A DNA stretch of 64,000 nt from Thalassospira xiamenensis M-5 = DSM 17429 (GCF_000300235.2 NZ_CP004388.1:1593501-1657500); one strand, 5' to 3'; counted from the stretch's first letter, positions 42,803 to 53,500 are shown. The notes: generated by a model from the letters alone, not told the origin. Numbers and translations: made by a program.

Positions 42803-43135
42803 ATGTTGCGTTTCATTTCCTGCACACTTGTGATCCTGATGAGCCTGACAGTTTTGCTGTCGGTCAGCGGGAACGTGCGGGCGCATTCCGGCCATGACGG
42901 CAACAGCCATCATGGCATGGTCAGCGATATGGATGACATGTCCAAGCCGTTTTCCCACGATCCGTTTTCATCCCATGCCGATATTTGCGGCATGACGGTC
43001 TGCGGGCCGTTTGTCGAGGAACTGGTCGCTCTGGTATCGGTCACGCTTGTGGTTTCACAAGCTGCATTCTGGATCACGGAGCGTTCGTTCGTTTCGATTG
43101 AGGCAGATGGCAGCTACAAGCCGCCGCGCGCCTGA
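42803..43135 (+). CDS. His/Met-rich small membrane protein of the copper locus
   Basis: The 110-residue protein has an N-terminal hydrophobic signal or anchor (LVILMSLTVLLSV). A His/Met/Asp-rich segment follows (HSGHDGNSHHGMVSDMDDM), then a Cys pair (ICGMTVC) before a second hydrophobic helix (LVALVSVTLVVSQAAFWI). The residues suit copper binding. As the first gene before cupredoxin, copA and copB on the same strand, it is probably an accessory copper-handling protein. I do not recognise a named family. Confidence 0.75.
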   Translation: MLRFISCTLVILMSLTVLLSVSGNVRAHSGHDGNSHHGMVSDMDDMSKPFSHDPFSSHADICGMTVCGPFVEELVALVSVTLVVSQAAFWITERSFVSIEADGSYKPPRA

Positions 43136-43258
43136 AAATAATCCCGTCTTTGTCTTAAATGCCGTCATCTGGTCGTCCGTTTCGGGGATCAGTGCAGCTT
43201 GCGCAGATGTTTGTGCAGCAACGGCAATCATTCTGACGACTATTTTCAGGAGCATGAT

Positions 43259-43825
43259 ATGCCCAACGTCAAATCGAATTTTCTTACCCGTATTGCCGTT
43301 TCAACCGCGATTGCAGGTGTCCTGCTGAGCGCACCGCTTGCCTTTGCAAGCCCGGGACATGGTCAGGGACATGGTTCGGTCGCCCCGGAAATCGGTGCGC
43401 CGGGAAATGCCGCCGATGTTACCCGCACCATCAAGGTTGTTATGGAAGACAATTTCTTTGATGCGGAAACCATCGAAGTCCGTGCCGGTGAAACCATCCT
43501 TTTCCAGATTGAAAACAAGGGTGAGTTTGTTCACGAGTTCAATATCGGCACGGCCGCCATGCATGCCAGCCACCAGAAAGAAATGATGATGATGATGGAG
43601 CATGGCGCGCTGGATGTGGACAAGATCCATATGGACATGATGAAAATGGATATGGGGAACGGTATGACCATGGAACATGACGACCCCAACAGCGTCCTTC
43701 TTGAACCCGGCCAGACCGCCGAGATCATCTGGACGTTCCCAGCGGATGCGGAGCTTGAATTCGCCTGCAATGTACCGGGCCACTATGAAAGCGGCATGAT
43801 GGGCAAAGTCCGTCTGAAGTCATAA
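43259..43825 (+). CDS. Periplasmic cupredoxin of the copper-resistance operon (CopI-like)
   Basis: The 188-residue protein has a signal peptide ending LAFASPG. A plastocyanin-like domain follows: TIKVVMEDNFFDAETIEV, GEFVHEFNIGT (His ligand) and the C-terminal FACNVPGHYESGM, supplying Cys, His and Met of a type 1 site. Between strands is a Met/His-rich loop (EMMMMMEHG, HMDMMKMDMGNGMTMEH) that can hold extra Cu(I). Such CopI-type proteins protect the periplasm from copper. AGGAG lies eight bases before the ATG. Confidence 0.88.
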   Translation: MPNVKSNFLTRIAVSTAIAGVLLSAPLAFASPGHGQGHGSVAPEIGAPGNAADVTRTIKVVMEDNFFDAETIEVRAGETILFQIENKGEFVHEFNIGTAAMHASHQKEMMMMMEHGALDVDKIHMDMMKMDMGNGMTMEHDDPNSVLLEPGQTAEIIWTFPADAELEFACNVPGHYESGMMGKVRLKS

Positions 43826-43914
43826 GCCGGTCGGTTCGAGGTGCGAGAGGCGGGGCGGTACCTTGCCGTCCCTGAGGCCTCTGGCGTTTCCGCAAGTTTT
43901 TGGGAATCCATTAA

Positions 43915-45621
43915 ATGAAAATCAACTATGTCAAAGGCGTCCTTGCCGGGGCGCTGGCGATGGTTGCCCTGTCGACGGGAAGTCAGGCGGCGACCTATGA
44001 CCTGACGGTCGATTATGTCACCATCGATACCGGAGATACCAAGACAAAGGGTATCGGCTATAACGGGGCATCCCCCGGACCGACACTTCGTTTCAAGGAA
44101 GGCGAAGAGGCGGTGATCAATGTCACCAACAATCTGAAAGAGGCCACCTCGATCCATTGGCATGGTCTTATCCTGCCCTATCAGATGGATGGGGTGCCGG
44201 GCATCAGTTTCCCCGGTATCGAACCGGGTGAAACATTCACCTATCGCATTCCGGTCAAACAGAGCGGCACATACTGGTTCCACAGCCATTCCGGTTTTCA
44301 GGAGCCGGACGGCGCATATGGCTCGATCATCATCGAGCCGGAAAAACGCGAGCCGTTCAAATTCGACCGCGAATATGTGGTGGTCCTGAAAGACAAGCAT
44401 CCCCATTCGGGTGATCGCATTCTGCGCAATCTGAAAATGATGCCGGACTATTACAACCGCAAACAGCGGACCCTTGGCGACTTCATCGATGATGTATCGA
44501 AGAACGGTCTGGGTGCGACGTTGTCAGAACGCGGCGACTGGGGTTCCATGCGGATGATGCGGACCGACATCGAGGATGTGCAGGGCTTTGTCGGCCTGAT
44601 CAATGGCATGTCACCCGATCAGAACTGGACCGGATTGTTCAAGCCCGAAGAACGGGTGCGGCTTCGTTTCATCAATGCGTCGGCGATGACCTATTTCGAT
44701 GTCCGGATGCCGGGGCTTGAAATGACCGTGGTGCAGGCAGATGGCAATAATGTGCAGCCGGTCAAGGTTGACGAGTTCCGCATTGCGGTTGCCGAAACCT
44801 ATGACGTGATTGTCCAGCCAAAGGACGACAAGGCCTATCCGATTTTGGCGGAATCCATGGGGCGGTCGGGCCATGCCTTTGCCACCCTGGCCCCGCGCGC
44901 CGGAATGCGGGCCGAGATGCCGGAATTGCGCACGGAATCACCGATGCTGACCATGGCCGATATGGGCATGGCGCATGGGGATATGGGCCATGGCGATATG
45001 GCGGGCATGAATCATGGTGCTGCTGCCACCGACAGCGGATCGCAAGGATCGATGCCGGGCATGGATCATTCGAATATGCCTGGAATGGATCATTCCAATA
45101 TGGATATGGACGAGAAGGCCGATCCGTTCTATGCGGCGGGCAGTGGTCTTGTTCCGGCGGCAGCCAATGGCGGCAGGTTCCTGTCCTATAGCGATCTGAA
45201 AGCGCAGAAACCGCTTTATGCAGAACGTCCGGCCACCCGTGAGATCGAGCTTCGCCTGACCGGAAACATGGAACGGTATAGCTGGTCGATCAATGGCGTG
45301 AAATACGAAGATGCCGAGCCGATCCGCCTGAAATACGGGGAACGTGTCCGGTTCAAATTCGTCAATGAAACCATGATGACCCATCCGATGCATCTGCATG
45401 GCCTGTGGTCGATCCTTGATACGGGGCAGGGCAAATGGAACCCGGTCAAACATACGATCAGCATCAATCCGGGCACCACGGTCTATTCCGAAACCGAGGT
45501 TGATGAACCGGGCGAATGGGCATTCCACTGTCATCTGAGCTATCACATGGCAACCGGCATGTTCCGCAAGGTCGTGGTTGAAGGCGGCCCGGCAGTCACA
45601 CAGCTTGAGAGCGGGAATTGA
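43915..45621 (+). CDS. copA: CopA-type multicopper oxidase
   Basis: The 568-residue multicopper oxidase oxidises Cu(I) in the periplasm. All four copper motifs are present: SIHWHG, WFHSHSG, THPMHLHG and WAFHCHLSYHMATGM (type 1 Cys-His-Met with type 2/3 His). A Met/His-rich insert (MADMGMAHGDMGHGDMAGMN, MPGMDHSNM repeats) near residues 340-400 is typical of CopA. Unusually, the N-terminus (MKINYVKGVLAGALAMVALS through SQAA) is a Sec-type signal without the twin arginine most CopA proteins use. It is followed 6 bp later by copB. Confidence 0.95.
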   Translation: MKINYVKGVLAGALAMVALSTGSQAATYDLTVDYVTIDTGDTKTKGIGYNGASPGPTLRFKEGEEAVINVTNNLKEATSIHWHGLILPYQMDGVPGISFPGIEPGETFTYRIPVKQSGTYWFHSHSGFQEPDGAYGSIIIEPEKREPFKFDREYVVVLKDKHPHSGDRILRNLKMMPDYYNRKQRTLGDFIDDVSKNGLGATLSERGDWGSMRMMRTDIEDVQGFVGLINGMSPDQNWTGLFKPEERVRLRFINASAMTYFDVRMPGLEMTVVQADGNNVQPVKVDEFRIAVAETYDVIVQPKDDKAYPILAESMGRSGHAFATLAPRAGMRAEMPELRTESPMLTMADMGMAHGDMGHGDMAGMNHGAAATDSGSQGSMPGMDHSNMPGMDHSNMDMDEKADPFYAAGSGLVPAAANGGRFLSYSDLKAQKPLYAERPATREIELRLTGNMERYSWSINGVKYEDAEPIRLKYGERVRFKFVNETMMTHPMHLHGLWSILDTGQGKWNPVKHTISINPGTTVYSETEVDEPGEWAFHCHLSYHMATGMFRKVVVEGGPAVTQLESGN

Positions 45622-45627
45622 TCCATC

Positions 45628-46353
45628 ATGAAAAAACTTGATCTGATGCTGATCGGCGGGGGTGTCGCATTGGCACTCGGCCCGTTCGCGCGTGCCGGTA
45701 TGGCGATGGATGCCAGTATTTATTACGGCTTTCAGGCCGAACAGTTTGAATATCGTGTCGGTGATGAAAGCGAAAAGCGCCTTGTCTGGGATGCGGATGC
45801 CTTTGTGGGCACGGACGAACTCAAACTGCGCTGGCAGGGGGAGGGCGAACGTGACCTTGATGCCGATAGTTACGAGAAACTTGAAAACCGGTTTGTCCTG
45901 CAAACCCCGATCAGCGACTTTTTCGATGCCAAGGGGGGCGTGCGTGTTGATACCCCCGAGGGGGCGGATCGCTGGTATGGCACGGTCGGCATTGTCGGAC
46001 TGGCCCCGCAATGGTTTGAAGTCGATGCCGATCTGTTTGTCAGCGAGACGGGCGATGGTTCAGCAAGGCTTGATGTCGAATATGAAGGGCTTCTGACCAA
46101 CCGGTTGATCCTCACACCATCGTTCGAGATCAATGCAGCCTTCTCGGAAGATCGCGAGATCGAAGTCGGCAAGGGGATTTCCAGCGCCGAGTTCGGCTTG
46201 CGACTGAGCTATGACCTGATTGATCGCGCCATCGTGCCCTATGTCGGTGTTGCCTATGAACGGAAGTTCGGGGATACCGCCGATTTCGCCAAACATGACG
46301 GCGAGGATTATGAGGCAACCTATATCGTCACGGGCATTCGCCTGATGTTCTAG
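45628..46353 (+). CDS. copB: CopB-type copper-resistance outer-membrane protein
   Basis: The 241-residue protein has a signal peptide (MKKLDLMLIGGGVALALGPF). The beta-barrel domain of the CopB family follows: YYGFQAEQFEYRVGD, LKLRWQGEGERD, GVRVDTPEGADRWYGTVGI, and ending IVTGIRLMF with C-terminal Phe. The Met/His-rich N-terminal extension of other CopB proteins is absent, so metal storage may be carried by the cupredoxin and CopA. Last gene of the copper operon. Confidence 0.92.
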   Translation: MKKLDLMLIGGGVALALGPFARAGMAMDASIYYGFQAEQFEYRVGDESEKRLVWDADAFVGTDELKLRWQGEGERDLDADSYEKLENRFVLQTPISDFFDAKGGVRVDTPEGADRWYGTVGIVGLAPQWFEVDADLFVSETGDGSARLDVEYEGLLTNRLILTPSFEINAAFSEDREIEVGKGISSAEFGLRLSYDLIDRAIVPYVGVAYERKFGDTADFAKHDGEDYEATYIVTGIRLMF

Positions 46354-46357
46354 ACAA

Positions 46358-46388
46358 AAGGCCGGGAGGTGACGTCTCCCGGCCTTCT
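46358..46388 (+). terminator. Rho-independent terminator of the copper operon
   Basis: The stem AAGGCCGGGAG / CTCCCGGCCTT with a short loop is followed by CTTGTT, directly after the copB stop. Confidence 0.85.
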
Positions 46389-46411
46389 TGTTCTGGTCTG
46401 AATATGTTCGT

Positions 46412-47245
46412 TCAGGCCGCTTGCTGGATGCTTTGGGGATCGTCAAAGCGAAGTGCGGTCATGGCAAGGTTGCCGAATTCAAAACTGTCATGCAGGGTTT
46501 CGGGCATGAAACCCTCGTCCGCCGCACCGAGTGCCACATAAAACGGCATCAGGTGATCGTCTTCGGGATGGGCCATGGCGGCGTGCGGGGCCTGTGCGCG
46601 GTAATCAAGCAGGGTATCAATATCGCGGGCGGCCAGTTTGCCCAGCATCCAGTTGGTGAATTCCTGCGCCCACGGATCAATCGGGCCTTCGTTGCGGTCA
46701 AGGGCGCGCAGATTATGGGTCATCGCCCCGCTGCCAACCACCAGAACACCCAGATCACGCAAACCGCGCAGCTTTTTACCCAGTTCAAAATGATCCGCCG
46801 GGCTGCCATGGGCCAGCATGGAGAGCTGAAATACCGGGATATCGGCGCTGGGGCGGGCGATGATCAATGGCATCCATGCACCGTGATCAAGGCCGCGCGC
46901 GGCATCGGTGGCGGCCCCGATCAGGCTGGCGATTTCGGATGCCAGTGCGGGATCGCCCGCAACATCATAATGCAGGTCATAAAGCGGTTTGGGGAAGCCG
47001 TAAAAATCGTGGATGGTTTCCGGGCGGGCGGCGGTCGAGATGGTCGGTGTCGCGGTCTGCCAATGGGCCGATATGATCAGGAGGGCGCGCGCGCCATCAA
47101 ACTGATTGCCAAGATCGCGGGCAAAGAAATCGAATGCCGGGGTGGTTTGGCGCGCAACCAGCATCGGCGATCCGTGCGAGATGAAGATCGGCGCAAGATT
47201 GCCCTGCGGGGCGGCAGAAACAGAGGGGGCAACGGGACTGGTCAT
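46412..47245 (-). CDS. DODA-type extradiol ring-cleavage dioxygenase
   Basis: The 277-residue protein is a LigB/DODA-superfamily enzyme close to YgiD (4,5-DOPA dioxygenase extradiol). Key residues: LAPIFISHGSPM (His ligand), LLIISAHWQT (second His), the DLHYDVAG region, and YPIPVFQLS-like DIPVFQLSMLAH plus VVGSGAMTHNLR (His). These proteins use Fe(II) or Zn(II) to open catechol rings; physiological substrates in bacteria are mostly unknown. The start at 47245 has CGAGG about nine bases upstream. It converges on the copper operon. Confidence 0.9.
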   Translation of the reverse strand: MTSPVAPSVSAAPQGNLAPIFISHGSPMLVARQTTPAFDFFARDLGNQFDGARALLIISAHWQTATPTISTAARPETIHDFYGFPKPLYDLHYDVAGDPALASEIASLIGAATDAARGLDHGAWMPLIIARPSADIPVFQLSMLAHGSPADHFELGKKLRGLRDLGVLVVGSGAMTHNLRALDRNEGPIDPWAQEFTNWMLGKLAARDIDTLLDYRAQAPHAAMAHPEDDHLMPFYVALGAADEGFMPETLHDSFEFGNLAMTALRFDDPQSIQQAA

Positions 47246-47394
47246 GGTGGGGCACCTCGACATTCAAACAACATTGATTGCGAATATGTGCCTGTTTGGT
47301 CCACCTGACCAGTCACCGTTCGTCAACAGTGTGTTGCCATCACCCGCGAAAGGGCGGTTTGGGGAAACAATGACAACAGCCGGATCGGGAAGGA

Positions 47395-47607
47395 TCAGCG
47401 GGCCTTGGCACCGAACATCATCATGATGAAGCCACCGATTGCGGCGGCACCACCGGCGATGAGATACCAGAGCGTTTCATCGGTGTAGCTGCCGAGGAAG
47501 GTTTCGGAGAGCTGGTCGGCGGCACTATCGGATGCGTTGAGACCAACGATCAAAAGGGCAATGCCGATGACGCAGATGACGATGCCGGCAATACGACTGA
47601 TGGGCAT
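47395..47607 (-). CDS. DUF3185-family small membrane protein
   Basis: The 70-residue protein has two hydrophobic helices (IAGIVICVIGIALLIVGL and LIAGGAAAIGGFIMMMFG) around a short polar loop. This is the DUF3185 layout seen in many proteobacteria. Function is unknown; abundance in stress transcriptomes of homologues is sometimes noted. AGGAG lies upstream of the ATG. Monocistronic. Confidence 0.85.
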   Translation of the reverse strand: MPISRIAGIVICVIGIALLIVGLNASDSAADQLSETFLGSYTDETLWYLIAGGAAAIGGFIMMMFGAKAR

Positions 47608-47745
47608 TGGGGGCTCCTGTTATTATTTTATGTTGCGTTTGCGCGTGTCCCGAAAGCGGGACTTGTGTAACTGAGATCACAACGCGGCTTTCGCGCAGTT
47701 GTTCCCGCGGGTAAATAATTGATCTGGCTGGATGTATGGTGAAAC

Positions 47746-47775
47746 GCAAAACCCCCGGCCTGTGACCGGGGGCTT
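47746..47775 (-). terminator. Rho-independent terminator of the autotransporter gene
   Basis: On the minus strand the stem CCCCCGG / CCGGGGG is followed by TTTTG, 19 bp after the autotransporter stop. Confidence 0.85.
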
Positions 47776-47793
47776 CTGGTTGCGTGCCTGCGA

Positions 47794-49644
47794 TCAGAAA
47801 GGCATCGATATCTGGATTTCGAGCCTGCTGGTGTCGGTATCGTCATCATCATTGGCAATCGACATCATGTGGCTGAGTGCAAGTTCGCTGGTAAGCGGAC
47901 CGGTATCAAAGCCCAAACCGGTGCGGATACGCTGATTGCCATATTCGTTGAGGTTGCTGGCAAAGAACGGTGTGACGATCCCAAGGGATCGGCCATCATC
48001 GCCCATCAGGTCAAAGCCATAGGTGATTGTGCCGCCGATGGTGTATTCGGTGTAATCCGCACGCCCGGCAAGATAGTTGCCTTCAAGGGCGGCATTCAAC
48101 CCCGTGAGGCTGTCAGACAATCGAACCCCGCCGCCGATATTGAACGCGGTTTTGTCATTGTTGATTTCATCGGTGAAATCATGGATCAGGCCGGTTTCAA
48201 GGAAGGGCGATATGGTCAGGCTTTGGGTCGGTGTGAAGTCATAGGCGGCCTCGATCGCCGGTCTGATCTGCCGGGTGTTGGATCGGCTTGTATCATTGTT
48301 TGTGCCATCGCTTTCACGATAGGCATCAACCGTCTTGCGTGCGGCGATAAAGGCCAGCGACGGGGTGAGGGACACGGGCAGGGTATCAATCGGGCGGACC
48401 ACATAAGATGTGGTCAGGGCGGCATACCACATGTCAGATTCCGTATTGCCCGATACGGTACCATTGTCGCGGGTGACGTCGATGTCACCCATGCCATATC
48501 CGGCTTCGCCCGTGATGGTCAGGTTTTCCATCGGGCGGTAAATGACATAGGGCGATGCGACCCAGCCGGTTTCCTGATAGCTGCCAGTGTTAAAGGCAGT
48601 GGTCAGGTCGGTATCGTTATAGCCAAGTGACAGGCCCGCAATCAGGGCATCGGCAAAACGGTAATCCAGCCCGACATTATAGCCCCAGACATCACCGTCA
48701 TAGCGGCTGTCGGTGGTGCCATTGACATGGTCGTTATCGACCGAGGTAAAGGAGCCATGCCCCCAAACCGTAAACGGGGTGACGGTATCAAAGGCCGAAC
48801 GCCCGTCAATGCCGCTTGCCCCGCCGGTTGTGCCCTGATCGGTCGGGCCAAGGCCAAGCATCTGCATGCCCTGACCGGTGGAACTGTCAAAACTGCCCAT
48901 CATCGCCATGCGACGCAGCGCATCATTGCGGTCGGTGATGCTGTTGCGATCATCATCGGGCGTTGTGTCGGTCGGGCTGGTGCGATGGGGGCCGGTTTCG
49001 ACCATTGAGGCGGTTCGGGCGGGTACGCTATCGGTATTGATATTATTGGCTGTACTGATCACAGATGAGACCCGCGCGCCGATATTCTGTTGAATGACCG
49101 TGGTTTGGGACCGCGAGACGGCATTGACAACGGCGGAGGTGGTGCTGGCGGAGGATTTTAACTCTTCTGCTTCCGCGACCGGTTCTGTTCCGGCAACGCA
49201 GGTTGCGGTCATGTCGTACGTCGCGCCAATGGCCTTTATGGAAAGCTTGCCGTCTGTCGTATCGGCCGGGATTTGCAGGGTGAGGGTGACGGTGTCGCCA
49301 ATGATGGTGCTGCCGGGCGTGACAGACCGCGAATTGGCGGCGTTATCGTTGTCGGTATAGGTGAAGGTGTAGTTGTTTGGCGAATTGCCGCTTTGATGTG
49401 TGAAGGTGACCTTGGCGACCTCCCACGCGCTAAAAACTTCGTTGGAAGTCACTATGGCGCTGGTGCTAATTGTAAGGTTCCAAAAACCGCAACCGACGCT
49501 AATGGCGAAGGCGCTGTTGGCAAAGGGCAGCGATAACCCCGTCAGGGCCAGCGCACAAAGCCCTTTTTTCACAACAGATTTGCACGCGGCGAGGAGCGAA
49601 CGATCAGATCGTTCCTGTTTGAAGGTGCTTCTGTTCTTATACAT
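47794..49644 (-). CDS. Autotransporter (type Va) with C-terminal beta-barrel
   Basis: The 616-residue protein has an extended signal peptide (to NSAFAIS, about 49 residues). A small passenger with an Ig-like beta region follows (TSAIVTSNEVFSAWEVAKV to ATCVAG), then a Ser/Thr-rich linker and coiled segment (about 165-300). The autotransporter barrel starts near PFTVWGHGSFTSVDNDH and ends RLEIQISMPF with terminal Phe. In the barrel, GYNVGLDYRFADALIAGLSL is the family hallmark. It is secreted through its own barrel; the short passenger suggests an adhesin or surface-decorating role. It stands alone. Confidence 0.9.
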   Translation of the reverse strand: MYKNRSTFKQERSDRSLLAACKSVVKKGLCALALTGLSLPFANSAFAISVGCGFWNLTISTSAIVTSNEVFSAWEVAKVTFTHQSGNSPNNYTFTYTDNDNAANSRSVTPGSTIIGDTVTLTLQIPADTTDGKLSIKAIGATYDMTATCVAGTEPVAEAEELKSSASTTSAVVNAVSRSQTTVIQQNIGARVSSVISTANNINTDSVPARTASMVETGPHRTSPTDTTPDDDRNSITDRNDALRRMAMMGSFDSSTGQGMQMLGLGPTDQGTTGGASGIDGRSAFDTVTPFTVWGHGSFTSVDNDHVNGTTDSRYDGDVWGYNVGLDYRFADALIAGLSLGYNDTDLTTAFNTGSYQETGWVASPYVIYRPMENLTITGEAGYGMGDIDVTRDNGTVSGNTESDMWYAALTTSYVVRPIDTLPVSLTPSLAFIAARKTVDAYRESDGTNNDTSRSNTRQIRPAIEAAYDFTPTQSLTISPFLETGLIHDFTDEINNDKTAFNIGGGVRLSDSLTGLNAALEGNYLAGRADYTEYTIGGTITYGFDLMGDDGRSLGIVTPFFASNLNEYGNQRIRTGLGFDTGPLTSELALSHMMSIANDDDDTDTSRLEIQISMPF

Positions 49645-49822
49645 TGTTCGCCATGCCCATACCCTTTTTGCCCGGTGCCGATGGATCGGTCCGTCGCAAG
49701 AGCTTTAGGGGCGGCGCATTGTGGGGGCTATGCTTAAAGGGGGGACTGTGTCGTTTCTTGACACTAAGTGGATAGGTTTTGCGCAAAGTGGATAGAGGGC
49801 CCGGTTTTCGGGCCGATTATCG

Positions 49823-50407
49823 TTATGCGGGCAGGGCGGCGATCACATCATCCGTCGTCGACAGCGCGCAATATTCCGATCCCAGAACCGCGGCAAACAG
49901 GTCAAACACGGTTTGCGCATCGTGACGCACCCCTTTGGCGTCGGTCACGTCAATCGCGGTGGTGGCATCAAGCGGCAGGATGACGTCAAAGCCCAGACAA
50001 TGGGCCACCCGGATCGAGGCATCCATCGAATTGTGGATGACAACACCGGTAAAGATCAGGCGGGTAATGCCATGATCATGCAGGTATTTTTCAAGATCGG
50101 TGGCGATGAAGGCGCAATTGACGTTTTTGGCAATCACTGGCTCGCCCGCCAGCGGGGCGACTTCGGGTTTGATTGCGTTGCCCGGACCATCGGTGTGATA
50201 GGTCGAGGCGGGATTGGGTTCGTCATGGCGGATATGGATCACCGGAAGGTTGGCTGCGCGAAAGGCGGCCAGCAGATCGACGATTTTATCGACATAGCCG
50301 GGATTATTTTTTGATGCCCATTTCGGATCGTCGATGGCCTTTTGCACGTCGAGCACGACAAGCGCGGTTTCTTTGCCAAAGGCAGCATTGTTTTCGGGCA
50401 GCGGCAT
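49823..50407 (-). CDS. Isochorismatase-family hydrolase
   Basis: The 194-residue protein belongs to the isochorismatase/cysteine-hydrolase superfamily. Asp20 (ALVVLDVQ) and a Lys in VIAKNVNCAF match the Asp-Lys part of the triad. Where most members carry the nucleophilic Cys, this one reads GVVIHNSMDASIR, with Ser (or no nucleophile). This subgroup is common but its reaction is unclear; it may hydrolyse without covalent catalysis. The start at 50407 fits the domain. It follows nrdJ across a terminator, so it is separately transcribed. Confidence 0.88.
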   Translation of the reverse strand: MPLPENNAAFGKETALVVLDVQKAIDDPKWASKNNPGYVDKIVDLLAAFRAANLPVIHIRHDEPNPASTYHTDGPGNAIKPEVAPLAGEPVIAKNVNCAFIATDLEKYLHDHGITRLIFTGVVIHNSMDASIRVAHCLGFDVILPLDATTAIDVTDAKGVRHDAQTVFDLFAAVLGSEYCALSTTDDVIAALPA

Positions 50408-50432
50408 TTTGGAGTTCCAATCTTGGATGGTG

Positions 50433-50470
50433 AAAACAAAACCGGCCGGGAAATTAATCCCGGCCGGTTT
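50433..50470 (-). terminator. Rho-independent terminator of nrdJ
   Basis: The minus-strand stem AACCGGCCGGGA / TCCCGGCCGGTT (long, GC-rich) is followed by TTGTTTT, 36 bp after the nrdJ stop. Confidence 0.88.
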
Positions 50471-50505
50471 GCTGATCAGATCAGATTTGAATGGTACCGG
50501 TCGGC

Positions 50506-53500
50506 TTACGAGCAGCCGGTGGTGCTTCCGCAAGAGTCGCATTTCAGGCAGGTGCCGTTGCGGACCAAGGTGAAGTTGCCGCATTCAGGGCAACCGTCGC
50601 CTTCGTAGCCCTTCATGCGGGCTTCGCGGATGCGGTCCAGTTTGGCATCCGTGGCCGACATGACTTCTTCGCTGGCGTTCAGGATCGCGGTTTCGCTGCT
50701 GGTCGGGGCAGCAGTGGTTGCGATGCTGGCGGTTTCTGCCTGATGGCTGTGGTCATGCGAGTGGGCATGATCGGTGCCGGTTGCCTTCATGATCACGCGT
50801 TCTTCGACCGGTGCACCGCCATCGACAACGTAAAGGTTGCGACGCACGAAGCCACTGGATGCGACCTTGCGGATGGTTTCAATCGCGCGGTCTTCGGCCT
50901 TGGCTTCCTCGCCAAGGTCGCCCTCAGCCACGCCCTTGCCAACGGCGTCCGGCAGAACGTCGGACGGCTGGACATGGGCGAGGTCGTTACGGCCCAGATA
51001 GGAAATGGCCAGTTCGCGGAACATGTAATCAAGGATCGAGGTTGCCATTTTGATGGCGTCGTTCCCGGAAACCATGCCTGACGGCTCGAAGCGGGTGAAG
51101 GTGAAGGCTTCGACATATTCCTCCAGCGGCACGCCATACTGAAGGCCGATGGAAACCGCAATCGCGAAGTTGTTCATCAGCGAGCGGAAAGCAGCGCCTT
51201 CCTTGTGCATGTCGATGAAGATTTCGCCAAGTTTGCCGTCTTCATATTCACCGGTGCGCAGATAGACCTTGTGTCCGCCGACGGTGGCCTTCTGGGTATA
51301 CCCCTTGCGGCGCGACGGCAGCGAACGACGGTCGCCACGAATGACGCGTTCGATGATTTTTTCGACGATCTGTTCGGAAACAGCGGCGGCCTTGGCGGCC
51401 GTCGGCTGATCGGCGTAATCGTCTTCTTCGACCAGGGCCGAGTTCAGCGGCTGGCTGAGTTTCGAGCCATCACGATAGAGCGCGTTTGCCTTGAGGCAGA
51501 GGCGCCAGGACAGCATATAGGCATCCTTGCAATCCTGGATCGAGGCATTGTGCGGCATGTTGATGGTTTTCGAAATCGCACCGGAGATGAACGGCTGTGC
51601 CGCGGCCATCATGCGGATGTGGCTTTCAGCCGACAGGTAACGTTTGCCGATACGGCCACACGGGTTGGCGCAATCAAATACCGGAAGGTCTTCGTCACGC
51701 AGGTGCGGGGCCTGTTCGAGCGTCATCGCGCCGCAAACATAGGTGTTTGCCAGTTCGATCTGCTTTTTGTCGAAGCCAAGGGCGGCGAGCATGTCAAAGT
51801 CCATGCTGTTGAGTGCCTTGGCATCAAGGCCGAGCTGCTTGACGCAGTATTCTTCGCCAAAGGTGTATTTGTTAAACACGAATTTGATGTCGAATGCGTT
51901 GGCAAGTGCGCCTTCGATTTTCGAAATCGCATCATCATCAAAGCCCTTGGCCTTGAGATCGTCATGGGTGATGGTTGGCGAACCGACCAGGGTGCCATGA
52001 CCGACCGCGTATTTTTCAATGTCGCGGATCTGGCGTTCGGTATAGCCGAGTGTGGCGAGTGCAACCGGAACGGTGCGGTTGATGATTTTGAAGTAACCGC
52101 CACCGGCAAGCTTTTTGAACTTCACAAGCGCGAAGTCCGGCTCGATCCCGGTCGTGTCGCAATCCATGACCAGACCGATGGTGCCGGTCGGCGCGATAAC
52201 GGTGGTCTGTGCGTTGCGGTAACCGTACTTTTCGCCCAGTTCCAGCGCCTTGTCCCATGCGGCACGTGCGGCAACCGGAAGTTCGGCATAAGGAGAATCA
52301 GCAGCAACCAGCGGAACCGGATTGATCGACAGGCCTTCGTAGCCTTCCTGTTCACCATGCGCGGCACGACGGTGGTTGCGCATGACACGCAGCATTTCCT
52401 TGGCGTTATCGGCATAGCCCGGGAAGGCACCGAGTTCGGACGCCATTTCGGCCGAGGTGGCATAGGAAACGCCACACATGATCGCGGTAAGCGATGCGCC
52501 GATTGCGCGGCCTTCGTCGCTGTCATAGGGAATGCCCATGCTCATGAGCAGGCCGCCAATATTGGCATAGCCAAGGCCAAGCGTGCGGTAACGATAGGAC
52601 AGTTCGGCGATACGATCCGACGGGAACTGCGCCATCAGAACCGAGATTTCCAGAACAACAGTCCAGAGACGCACGGCATGTTCATATGCCGCGACATCAA
52701 CGCCACCGTCGTCAGAACGGAAGTTCATCAGGTTCAGCGACGCCAGGTTACAGGCGGTATCGTCAAGGAACATATATTCCGAGCACGGGTTGGACGCATT
52801 GATGCGACCCGAATTCGGGCAGGTGTGCCATTCGTTGATCGTGGTGTCGTACTGGATACCCGGATCGGCGCACGCCCATGCGGCTTCGCCGACCTTGTCC
52901 CACAATTCGCGGGCGGCAAGGGTTTTATGAACCTTGCCATCGGTACGGCGGATCAGTTCCCAGTCGCCATTATCGAGAACAGCCTGAAGGAAGTCGTTCG
53001 AGACGCGAACCGAGTTGTTCGAGTTCTGACCCGAAACGGTCAGGTATGCCTCGGAGTCCCAATCGGTGTCGTAGGTCTTGAAGCTGATTTCGGTGAAGCC
53101 CTGACGGGCGAATTCGATGATCTTGTTGATATAGCTATCGGGGATCATCACCGCACGGGCGGCCAGCACGGCTTCTTTGAGCTGCGGGTTGGCACGCGGC
53201 AGGAAGCGATCCTCGGAATCGGCGGCACCGTCCCAGTTGGTGCAGGCAGCCAGAACGTCGGTCAGGTGCTTTTCGGCCAGTTTCGAACCGGCGACGAGGG
53301 CCGCGACCTTCTGTTCTTCGACGACTTTCCAGTCGATATAGTTTTCGATGTCCGGGTGGTTGATATCAACCACGACCATCTTGGCCGCACGGCGCGTCGT
53401 GCCGCCCGACTTGATCGCACCAGCTGCGCGATCCCCGATTTTAAGGAAGCTCATGAGGCCGGAAGAACGGCCGCCACCCGAAAGCGTTTCGCCTTCGCCG

